From contig NW_024729766.1 of assembly GCF_018991925.1 (NCBI RefSeq), positions 1 to 64,000 of the forward strand: a stretch of DNA of 64,000 bases. Reading direction: 5' to 3'. This document shows positions 25,601 through 36,288 of this stretch, piece by piece. Position numbers and translations under genes: made by a program. The DNA comes from Homarus americanus. Its lineage: Eukaryota > Arthropoda > Malacostraca > Decapoda > Nephropidae. Within the stretch, counting starts at the first letter, position 1, and each line of letters begins with the position of its first letter. The notes beneath the pieces were generated by a model. That model was given only the letters and a program-made list of their open reading frames with translations, was not told where the DNA came from and searched no databases.

Positions 25601-27725
25601 AGGAGGGGAGAAGGGGAGGGGTGTAGGAGGAGGAGGAAGGGAGGGGTGTAGGAGGAGGAGAAGGAGGTGGGAGGAGGGAGGGGTGTAGGAGGAGGGAAGG
25701 AGGGGGTGAGAGGAGAGAAGGAGGGGGTGTAGGGAGGAGGGGGTGTAGGAGGAGGAGAAGGAGGGGGTGTAGGAGGAGGAGAAGGAGGGGTGTAGGAGAG
25801 GAGAAGGAGGGGTGTAGGAGGAGGGAGAAGGAGGGGGGTGTAGGGAGGAGAGAAGGAGGGGTGTAGGAGGAGGGAGAAGGAGGGGGGGTGTAGGGGAGGA
25901 AGAGGGGTGAGGAGGAGGAGAAGGGAGGGGTGTAGGAGGAGAAGGAGGGGTAGGAGAGGGAGAAGGAGGGGTGTAGGGAGGAGGATAAGGAGGGGGGTGT
26001 AGGAGGAGGAGAAGGAGGGGGTGTAGGAGGAGGAGAAGGAGGGGTGTAGAGGAGGAGAAGGAGGGGGGTGTAGGAGGAGGAGAAGGAGGGTGTAGGAGGA
26101 GGAGAAGGAGGGGGGGTGGGGAGGAGGAGAAGGAGGGGGGTGTAGGAGGAGGAGAAGGAGGGGTGTAGGAGGAGGAGAAGGAGGGGGTGTAGGAGGAGGA
26201 GTAAGGAGGGGTGTAGGGAGAGGGGAGAAGGAGGGGGTGTAGGAGGGGGAGTAGGGAGGGGGTGGAGAGGAGGAGAAGAGGGAGGTGTAGGGAGGAGGAG
26301 AAGGAGGGTGTAGAGGGGAGAAGAGAGGTGTAGAAGGAGGAGAAGGAGGGTGTAGGAGGAGAAGGAGGGGGTGTAGGAGGAGGAGAAGGAGGGGGGTAGG
26401 GGAGGGAGAAGGAGGGGTGTAGAGGGAGGAGAAGGAGAGGGGTGTAGGAGGAGGGAGAAGGAGGGGTGTAGGGAGAGAAGGAGGGGGTGTAGGAGGAGGG
26501 AGAAGGAGGGGGTGGGAGGGAGGAGGAGGAAGGAGGGGTGTAGGAGGAGGAGAAGGAGGGGTGTAGGAGGAGGAGAAGGGAGGGGTGTAGGGAGGAGGGG
26601 GTGTAGGGGAGAGAAGGAGGGGTAGGAGAAGGAGGGAGAGGAGGTGAGGAGGAGGGAGAAGGAGGGTGTAGAGGAGGAGAAGGAGGGGTGTAGGAGGAGG
26701 AGAAGGAGGGGGAGGAGAGGAGGTGAGAAGGAGGGGGGGTGTAGGAGGAGGAGAAGGGAGGGGTGTAGGAGAGGAGAAGGAGGGGTGTAGGAGGAGGAGA
26801 AGGAGGGGGTGTAGGAGAAGGAGGAGAAGGGGTGTAGGAGGAGGAGAAGGGGTGTAGGAGGAGGAGAAGCTGAAGGAGGGGGTGTAGGAGGAGGAAGAGG
26901 TGTAGGAGGAGGAGGAAGGAGGGGGTGTAGGAGGAGGGAGAAGGAGGGTGTAGGGAGGAGGAGAAGGAGGGGTAGGGAGAGGAGGAGAAGGAGGGGTAGG
27001 AGGAGGAGAAGGAGGGGGTGTAGGAGGAGGAGAAGGAGGGGGTGAGGAGGAGAAGGAGGGGGGTGTAGGAGGGAGGGAGGAAGGAGGGGGTGTGGGGAGG
27101 AGAAGGAGGGGGGTGTAGGGAGGAGGAGGAAGGAGGGGTGTAGGGAGGAGGGAGAAGGAGGGGTGTGGGAGGAGGAGAAGGGAGGGGGGTGTAGGGAGGA
27201 GAAGGGAAGGAGGAGGGGGTGTAGGAGGAGGAGAAGGAGGGGGTGTAGGAGAGGAGAAGTGAAGGAGGGGGGTGTAGGAGGAGGAGGAGAAGGAGGGGTG
27301 TAGGAGGAGGAGAAGGAGGGGGTGTAGGAGGAGAAGGGAGGGGTGTTGGAGGAGGAGGAGGCTGAAGGAGGGGGGTGTAGGAGGAGGAGCTGAGGAGGGG
27401 GTGTAGGAGGAGGAGGTGAAGGGAGGGGTGAGGGAGGAGGTAGGTGGAAGGAGGGGGGTGTAGGAGGAGGTGAAGGGGGGTAGAGGAGGAGCTGAAGGGG
27501 GGGTGTAGGAGGAGGAGCTGAAGGAGGGGGTAGGAGGAGGAGTTGAAGAGGGGTGTAGGAGGAGGAGAAGGAGGTGTAGGAGGAGGAGAAGTTGAAGGAG
27601 GTGTAGGTGAGGAGAAGGAGGTGTAGGAGGAGGAGGAGGAGGAGGAGTGATGAGGAGGAGGAGTTGAAGGAGGGAGGAGGAGGAGTGAGGAGGAAGAGGA
27701 AGAAGAGCAGAGGAGGAGGGACAGT
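22632..27725. repeat. 24-bp purine-rich minisatellite, 5.1 kb
   Basis: Units combine GGGGTGTAGGAGGAGGAG with AAGGAG. The plus strand is almost all G and A apart from the GTGTA step. Unit length varies by 1-4 bp through lost or gained G. The two minus-strand frames of about 1,750 and 1,800 codons (Ser/Pro/Leu-rich) follow from a stop-free repeat and have no non-repetitive domain. Confidence 0.97.
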
Positions 27726-28539
27726 GGCACGAGGGTCTCCGGGGATGTGGCAGCTAATGTAATTTGTTGAGTGGCTGTAAGACTCCCCACGGAGACCAGA
27801 GACCACCTCCCACGTCCTGCCCCCCCTCCTCCTGCCCCCCACCTCCACGTCCTGCCCCCACCCCTGCCCCCCACCTCTGTTCCTCCTCCTCCTCCTCTCT
27901 TCGTCTTTTTCTACCCCCTCTTTTCCAACTTTCTTCCTTACCTCTTCCTCCTCCCTCCCCTTACCTCTATTCCTCATTTTCCTCCTCCTCATTTCCTCTC
28001 TCCTCCTAACTCTCTTCAGCCTCCCTCTACCCCTCTCCTCTCTTTTTCCTCTATCCTTCTCCCCCTTTCTCTTCCCATCTTCTATCCTCCTCCAATCATC
28101 TTGTTATTCAAATGTTATATACCCTCATTTGTTCTTCAGCCTGTTCTTGATGTTCTAATACATGATCTTTTCACTTGTTATTGTTTTCTATCAACCGTGT
28201 TCTTCTGTTCTAGTACTTCCAAGTTATTGTTATTTTCTTTTGTTATTGATATTTAATCGTTCTTCTATTTGTTATGTTATTTATTTTATATTTCATTTGT
28301 TCTCAGCGTTCTTATATGTTCTATTTTCTAAGCCATACATGTTCTCACTTTGTTCTTACTCCTAAATGTACTGTGAGTTCTGTTATTCCTGTATTTAATG
28401 TTTTGTTCTTCTGTGTTCTTCGTATCAATCATTACTGGGGTTGTTCTGCTGTTATGTTCTTGCTAAGTTGGTTGTCTTGCTCACTGTTCTTGTATGTTAT
28501 TTTGTTCTTGTGGTGGCTCTGCTGCTGCTGTGGCCTCCA
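27726..28539. other. CT-rich then unique spacer
   Basis: C- and T-rich to about 28,095, then T-rich unique sequence with GTTCTT motifs. It lies exactly at the switch between the G-rich array on its left and the C-rich array on its right. No gene seen. Confidence 0.6.
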
Positions 28540-31500
28540 GTACCTCTTCCCAACCCCCTCACACCTCCAATACCCTCACACCTCGCTACCTCCAGTACCT
28601 CTCAACAACCACCCTCACACCTCCAATTCTCTCACACCTCGCCACCTCCAGTACCTGCAACAACCACCCTCACACCTCACTACCTCAGTACCTCACAAAC
28701 CCATCACTCCACCTCCATCCCCCCTCACTCACCTCAAGTACCTCACTACCCATCACCCCTCACACCTCATAACCTCCAGTACCTCTCACCAACCCCCTCA
28801 CACCTCCACACCCTCAAACCTCACTACCTCCAGTACCTCCTCAACAACCACCCTCACACCTCCACTACCACACCTTGCTACCTAGCACTCTCGCAACAAC
28901 CACCCCTCACACCTCTTCACTACTCCAGTACCTACAAACCCATCAACCCTTCACACTCCATCACCCTCACACTCACTACTCAAGTACTCCTTTACCACCC
29001 ATCACCCTCACACCTCATAACCTCCAGTACCTCTCAACCACCCCACACCTCCACCACCCTCACACCTCACTACCTCCAGAACCTCACAACCCATCACCCT
29101 CACACCTCATTACCTCCAGTACCTCTCAACAACCACCCTCACACCTCCTCCACCTCACACCACTCACCTCCAGTAACACCTCACAACCCATCACCCTCAC
29201 ACACCTCACTACCTCCAGTACCTCTCAACAACCACCCTCACACCTCCACCACCCCCACACCTCACTGCCTCCAGTACCTCACAACCCATCACCCTCACAC
29301 CTCACTACCTCCAGTACCTCTTCAACAACCACCCCTCACACCCCCACCTCCCCTCACACCTCCACTCACCCTCACACCTCACTACCTCAAGTACCTCACA
29401 ACCCATCACCTCACACCTCACCACACCTCCAGTACCTCTCAACAACCACCCTCACACCTCCACCACCCCTCACACACCTCACCACCAAGTACCGCACAAC
29501 CCCACCCCTCACACCCTCACTCACCTCCAGCACCTCCTCAACAACCACCCTCACACCTCCACCACCCTCACACCTCACTGCCTCCAGTACCACAACCCAT
29601 CACCACACCTCACCACCTCCAGTAAATCACAACAACCTCCCTCACACACCACACCACCTCCAGTACCTCACAACAACCATCCTCACACCTCCACCCCTCA
29701 CACCTCACTAACCTCCAGTACCTCACAACAATCACCCTCACACCTCCACCCCTCACACCTCACACCAACCTCCGTGCACCACAACAACCACCCTCACACC
29801 TCCACACCCTCACACCTCACTACCTCCAGTGCCTCACAACAACCCTCACACCTCTACCTCCCCCTCACCCCTCACTACCTCCAGTACCCTCAACAACCAC
29901 CTCACACCTCACTACCTCCAGTACCTCCTCAACAACCACCCTGCACCTCCACCACCCTCACTACTCAGTACCTCAACAACCACCACACCTCCACACCCTC
30001 ACACCTCACTACCTCCAGTACCTCCCAACAACCACCCTCACACCTCCACCCCACACACCTCACTACCTCCAGCACCTCATAACAACCACCCTCACCTCTG
30101 TCCCTCTCCTGCCTCCAGTGCCTCACTGCTAACCACCCTCACGCCTCCCACCCCCTCCCACCTCACACTACCTCCAGCACCTCTCCAGCAACCACCTCCA
30201 CCTCCACCTCACTACCTCAGTACACCCTCCCTCACTACCTCCAGTGCCTCATTAACAACCACCCTCACCTCCACCTCACCTCACACCTCCAGCACCTCTC
30301 AACAACCACCTCACCTCATCCTCAAACCTCCTTACCTCCAGCTCTCAACAACCACCCTCACACCTCACTACCTCCAGTACCTCTTAACCTTCACCCTCTT
30401 ACCTCCACCCCTCACACCTCACTACCTCCAGCACCTCTCAACAACCACCTCCACCTCCACCACCCTCACACCTCACTACCTCAGTACCTCTCAACAACCA
30501 CCCCTCACACCTCCACCCCTTTCACCTCCTACCTCAGTACCTCTCAGCTTCCTCCCCTCACCTCCTACCTCCAGTACCTCTCAACAACCACCCTCACCTC
30601 ACTACCTCCAGTACCTCTCAACTACCACCCTCACCTCACTACCTCAATGCCTCTCCAACAACCACCCTCCACACCTCCACCCCCTCACACCTCACACCTC
30701 CAGTGCCTCATCTACCACCCTCACACCTCCTACCTCCAGTACCTCTCAACTCACCCTCACCTCACTACCTCAGTACTCTCCTAACACCTATCACCTCACC
30801 CCTCCTCACTACCTCCAGTACCTCACAACAACCACCCTAACACCTCCACCACTCTCACCTCACTACCTCAGTGCCTCTCAGCAAACCTCCACCTCCACCC
30901 CCTTACCCCAGTACCTCACACAACCACCCTCACACCTCACACTCTCACACCTCCCTACCTCCGTACCTCTCACAACCACCCCTCACACCCCACCAAACCT
31001 CCTACTCTCCAGCACCTCATAACCACCCTCACACCTCCACCCACCTCACCTCACTACCTCCAGCACCTCTCCAACCCACCCCTCACCTCACTACCTCCAG
31101 TACCTCTCAACTCCACCCCTCCACCTCCACCCCCTCACACCTCACTACCTCCAGTGCCTTCTCAACTACCACCCTCACACCTCCACCACCCTCACACCTC
31201 CTACCTCCAGCACCTCTCAACAACCACCCTCACACCTCCCACCCCTCCAGTACCTCTCAACTACTACCCTCACCTCCCACCTCTCACCTCACTACCAGCA
31301 CCTCTCAACAACCACCCTCACACTCACTACCTCCAGTACCTCTCAACAATCACCTCACACCTCACTACCTCCAGTACCTCTCAACAACCACCCTCCACAC
31401 CTCACTCCTCCAGTTGCTCTCAGCTTCCTCACCCTCCTGCCTCCAGCACCTCTCAGCTACCACCCTCACACTCACTACCTCCAGTGCCTCTCCATCTACC

Positions 31501-32450
31501 ACCTCACACCTCACTACCTTCAGCACCTCTCAACCACCACCCTCTCACCTCCCTACCTCCAGTACCTCTCTCCTACCTTCACCTCACTACCTCCCACACC
31601 TCTCACTACCACTCACCTCCTACCTCCAGTACCTCTCAACAACCACCCTCACACCTCACTACCTCCCAGTACCTCTCAACTACCACCCTCCCACCTCTTC
31701 CTCCCAGTCCTCCTTCCCACCTCACCTCCACTACCTCCAGTACCTCCTCAACACCACCCTCACACCCCTCCACTACCTCCAGCACCTCTCAACTACCACC
31801 CTCACACCTCACTACCTCCAGTACCTCTCAACTACCACCCTCACACCTCCTACCTCAGTGCCTCAGCCCTCCCTCCACCTCCACCTCCCTCTCCTCAGTA
31901 CCTCTCACCCCTCACCTCCACCCCTCACACCTCACTACCTCCAGTCCTCTCAACTACCACCTCACCTCCACCCCCTCACACCTCCTACCTCCAGTCCTCT
32001 CCTTCCACCACCCCTCACCTCCACCCCCTCCTCACTACCTCCAGCACCTCCTACTACCTCACCTCACTAGCAGTACCTCTCCTTCGCCCTCACCTCCTAC
32101 CTCCAGTACCTCTCCAACTACCACCCCTCACACCTCCCACCCCCCTCACACCTCACTACCTCTCAGTACCTCCTTCCTACCCTCACACCTCCACCCCCTC
32201 ACCTCACTACTCCAGTACCTCTCAACTTCCTCCCTCACACCTCCACCCCCCTCACACCTCTACCTCCAGCACCTCTCAGCTACCACCCTCCACCCTCACC
32301 TACCTCCAGCCCTCCTCCTTCCACCCTCCCCACCTCACTACTCAGTACCTCTCAACTACCACCCTCACACACCTCCACCCCCTCACCTCACTACCTCCTT
32401 ATCTCTCAACTACCACCCCACACCTCCACCAAAACTCACCAAAACTCTCG
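28540..32450. repeat. 39-40 bp C-rich minisatellite, 3.9 kb
   Basis: Units contain CACACCTCACTACCTCCAGT followed by ACCTCTCAACAACCACCCT. The plus strand is almost free of G except in CCAGT. Variation is mainly small deletions. The frames rich in S/T/P/H are artefacts. Confidence 0.95.
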
Positions 32451-32499
32451 CCTCAACCAACCAACTATCGACCGGAGGTTAAAAGGAGTTGTAGGAAGT

Positions 32500-32518
32500 G
32501 TAAGGGCGTGTGTGTGTG

Positions 32519-32559
<41 letters not shown>

Positions 32560-32822
32560 AGGCGTGTGTGTGTGTGTGTGTGTGTGTAGGTGGGTGTGTG
32601 AGATGCGTGTGTGTGTGTGTGTGTGATGTGAAACGTGTGTGTGTGTGTGTGTAAGCGTGTAGCCCTCCATCATGAATAGAAGAGCCCTTACTAAACACAG
32701 GCCCCCCCCTCACCCCACCCCACCCCCCACCTCACCCCCACCCCCCCTCACCCTCACTCACCCCCACCCCCCCCTCACCCCACCCTCACCCTCACCCCCA
32801 CCCTCACCCCCCTCTTCACACC
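32500..32822. repeat. Compound (GT)n then C-rich low complexity
   Basis: GT repeats with GTATGAGGC and GTAGGTGG interruptions at 32,500-32,652, then CCCCTCACCCCCACC units at 32,701-32,822. About 50 bp of unique sequence lies between. Confidence 0.9.
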
Positions 32823-33104
32823 TCCTCATATCATGCTACAGTTCCCATTTTTTTGTTTACTCTCGATGACCTGCAGGTAGATGGGGTGGGCCCGGTGGAG
32901 TGAGCTGGAGATTGAATGGGTTCTATGGCTGGGTGGGAGTAGATAGTAGATGGGGTTGATCGCTTAGTGTGAATGAATTACTAGGTAGGTGGGGTGGGTA
33001 TTCAAATTTGTTAGAGTGGGTCAGCGGGTGTGGCCATGCACTGGGTGTATACTATGTGGATGTATATTATCGGTTTATTTGTTTAGGATTCAATGCTGTG
33101 GTTG

Positions 33105-33690
33105 AGTATATGGATGAGTACATGCTGTGGTGATGCATGTGATGGTACATGCTGTCATTTGAGTACATGCTGTGGATGAGGTACATGTATGAGTACATGC
33201 TGTGGTAGTACATGCTGTGGATAGTACATGTGGATGAGTACATGCTGTGTTGGTATATGCTGTGGATATACATGTGGATGAGTACATGCTGTGGTTGGTA
33301 CATGCTGATAGTGACGTGGATGAGTACATGCTGTGGTTGGTACATGTGGATAGTACATGCTGTGGTTGATACATGTGGATAGTACATGCTGTGGTTGAGT
33401 ACATGCTGTGGATGAGTACATGTGGATGAGTACATGCTGTGGTTAGTACATGCTGTAGATGAGTACACGTGGATGAGTACATGCTGTGGTTGAGTACATG
33501 TGGATGAGTACATGCTGTGGTTGAGTACATGCTGTGGTTGAGTACATGTGGATGAGTACATGTGGATGAGTACATGCTGTGGTTGGTACATGCTGTGATT
33601 GAGTACATGTGGATGAGTACATGTGGATGAGTACATGCTGTGGTTGGTACGTGCTGTGATTGGTACATGTGGATGAGTACATGTTAATGA
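33105..33690. repeat. Minisatellite GAGTACATGCTGTGGTT / GAGTACATGTGGAT
   Basis: Two related sub-units of about 17 and 14 bp alternate irregularly, often as a 31-bp dimer. The array is more degenerate at its left end. Confidence 0.93.
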
Positions 33691-33810
33691 GGGGTGTATG
33701 GTGGGAAAAACGAAAGTGGGATTAATTTTCTCTCAGTAACAGTGGTGAGGTCATAGCAGTAGTGGCAGAGGTGGTGGTGGTGGTGGTGTGTAATGGTAAA
33801 ACCGACCATC

Positions 33811-34323
33811 CTTCCATTGGACGGTGAGATCTTTCCAACATAGGACTTCACTTACATCCAGCAAGCCCGTGTTGACGTCAGTGCTCGAGGATTCTGAACA
33901 CGGGGACAACGAGCCTCCTTCGACATCAGGATTTTTTATCCCATGGCCGCATTTTACCGTAACTTAGCTCTCGATGCTGCACACAGGAGGAACGAGAACG
34001 ACAAGATAAGGGCATACGGGGAGAGAATTCAGAACGTTGATCAAGGCAGTTTCACTCCTCTAGTGTTCACAGCCTCTGGTGGGATGGGACCAAGTGCAAG
34101 ATGTTTCTACGCCAGACTCGCGGAGGTGATCTCCGAAGAGAAGCAGCAGCCCAGAAGTTATGTTACAGCCTGGATGAGATGTCGACTGTCCTTCTCTCTC
34201 CTTCGGTCGGCTTTGCTCTGTCTCAGGGGAACGAGAGCTTCGGCCCCAATGCCGACAACTGCTGCAGATATTGACTATGAGACTATAGTCACTGAATGCC
34301 GCATAGATCTGCGGCTCAACTAA
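33811..34323 (+). pseudogene. Retroelement ORF C-terminal domain fragment
   Basis: The open frame from 33,943 (ATG) to 34,323 encodes 126 residues containing GSFTPLVFTASGGMGP, followed by ARLAEVISEEK and RCRLSFSLLRSALLCLRG. In-frame homology continues upstream of that ATG (DIRIFYPMA, then ARVDVSARGF), but a TGA at about 33,895 sits where I remember a conserved Trp (RGFW.RGQ), and a TAG lies near 33,841. From memory this block is the C-terminal part of reverse-transcriptase-containing ORFs scattered through cnidarian, mollusc and crustacean genomes. It looks like a broken retroelement tail, not a host gene. Its biochemical role is unknown to me; the D-x-R core might be nuclease-like. Confidence 0.6.
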
Positions 34324-34431
34324 CTCAACACAGCTATGATAGCTACTTATGTATTAGGATATTTAATATTAAGGTAATAAAATGGCGGCGAAGGTGTGGC
34401 TATTGGGGGAGGCTCGAGGCCATTTGTTGTG

Positions 34432-34703
34432 TTGTAGTGGTAGTAGTGGTGGTAGTGTAGTGGTGGTAGTGTAGTTGTGGTGGTAGTGTAGTTGTGGTGG
34501 TAGTGTAGTGGTGGTGGTAGTGTATTTGAGGTGGTGTGGTGTGGTGAGTTGGTGATAGTGTGAGTGGTGCTTGGTAGTGGTGGTGGTGTAATTGGTGGTG
34601 GTGGTGGTGGTGGTGTGGTGGTGGTGGTGGTGGTGGTGGTGGTGGTGGTGGTGGTGGTGGTGGTGGTGGTAGTGGTGTGGTAGTGGTGGTGGTGGTGGTG
34701 TAG
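34432..34703. repeat. GGT/AGT trinucleotide array
   Basis: GTAGTGGTGGTAGTGTAGT units pass into pure GGT. It starts about 100 bp after the retroelement fragment. Confidence 0.95.
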
Positions 34704-35342
34704 CAAGGGGTGATCCGAGCCCCCCCCCCTCCCCCTCCCACACACACTCCGCCAGCAGCGTCAACAACACTCCTTCCTCTCCTGGTAAGCAAGACATTAA
34801 CTCCTTCCTCCCGCCAGCACCTCACCAGCAGGAGACCGGGCCGTGGTGGTGCCTGGTGATCACTATCTCCCCTGGACTCAACAATAGAGGAGTCGCCGGT
34901 CGTCACTTCACCATTGAACACCCGGGATTAACTGATATGTAATTACCCGCCATCTTAGTCTTCACCTGACCTGACCTGAGCTGACCTCTGACGTCCAACA
35001 CTTATCTGATGACCATATTTTTTTTCTTTTTTTTTCTTTAATTACTTTATTTTTCCTATCTTTATGGTGCAATTTTATTTAATTTCTGTAACACAAAATG
35101 GTAACGAAAAATGGGTGACTGGTGCATGATTAACGTAACTATTTAGGCCGCTTATAACACTGAGAGTGCCACCTGTGTGACCGTCGCTTCCAGGTAAGTT
35201 TTGTGTGGCTCCTGAAGAAGGTGCGGGGGTGACAATGGGCAGCCTTCTTTATCAGGCAGCGTCGGGGACCACCATTGTCACTCTGGCCACAAAGGCACAA
35301 CCGGACAGTGAGGAGCCAAGATGGTGTTAAGAGATGCTTGAG
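34704..35342. other. Unique spacer, no gene seen
   Basis: Contains a short poly-C run (34,720-34,738), a CTGACCTGACCTGAGCTGACC motif near 34,965-34,986 and a T-rich tract near 35,020. No coding feature recognised. Confidence 0.55.
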
Positions 35343-35370
35343 GTGTGTGTGTGTGTGTGTGTGTGTGTGT
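35343..35370. repeat. (GT)n microsatellite
   Basis: About 14 GT repeats. Confidence 0.95.
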
Positions 35371-35426
35371 CATGGTCCTACTCCAACCAAAACTAAGGAA
35401 CATCAGCAGAGATACCCAGACATTTC

Positions 35427-35660
35427 TCAACCAATTAGAAGCCAGGAAAGGCATAGATACCAACCAATTACAAGTCAGGAAATGTGTAGATTGTACCAAC
35501 CAATTACAAACCGGGAAAATATGAAAATACCAACCAATTATAAACCAGGAAAAGCTTAGATACCGACCAATTAGAAGCTAGAAAAGGCATAAATATCCAC
35601 CAACAAGCCAGGAAAAGCTTAGATACCAACCAATTACAAACTAGGAAGACATAGAGACCA
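35427..35660. repeat. Degenerate 33-37 bp tandem repeat, seven copies
   Basis: Units share CAACCAATTACAAACCAGGA and AAAGCTTAGATAC. Each contains CCAAT on the plus strand. Copies differ at several sites, so the array is old. Confidence 0.88.
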
Positions 35661-36288
35661 TCCCCCAGTGGCCACGTGTTTACCAGGTCTCAGAGGTCCC
35701 TGAAGCGAGAGACCAGTGTGATGATGGCCGCGCCGTCGGTTGCAAGATGATACTAATCTCAGGTGTTTACGACAGGACAAGAGAACGTTAATGCCTGCGC
35801 CGCCGCTACAGTCATGGAAGATTGAGTAAAGGTGGGAGAAATATCACAGAGGAATATCAGAGGGAGATATATTGAAAAAAATAAATACCAAGATCAGGAG
35901 AGGTATATTCATCAATGCTATATACTGTTCCTATATACACGAGGATAACACCAGAGGAAGTATAATATTCCTCACAAAAGTAATACGTATCTAATGAACA
36001 CTGGTGTATTCTAACAACGACAATGGCTGATAAACAAAAACAAACATCAAATAACAAATCAAACTTATTTCGAACACAAGAGTGAATCAATAACAAAGCC
36101 ACAATGGCCTCTATCATCCATGCCCGTGAGGAAGGTGTGACCAAGCGTCTCTCTCTCTCTCTCTCTCTAATGACTCGCACACCACCTGAACACTTCATTA
36201 TATATTCAGTTTGACCACAGAGTTGAGGCGTCATCGAGTCTCACGGCTCCATTACCTTATTCGATGACCAAACACAATCTGTGGGCTA
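35661..36288. other. Unique spacer with short (CT)n
   Basis: Moderate-GC unique sequence. (CT)n lies at about 36,149-36,168. No gene recognised; frames of about 100 codons on the minus strand have no recognisable domain. Confidence 0.55.

Noticed and set aside
22599..27992. Two minus-strand open frames of about 1,750-1,800 codons
   Set aside because: They lie almost wholly in a stop-free purine-rich minisatellite, are limited to S/P/L/T/H residues, have no domain, and overlap each other in different frames.
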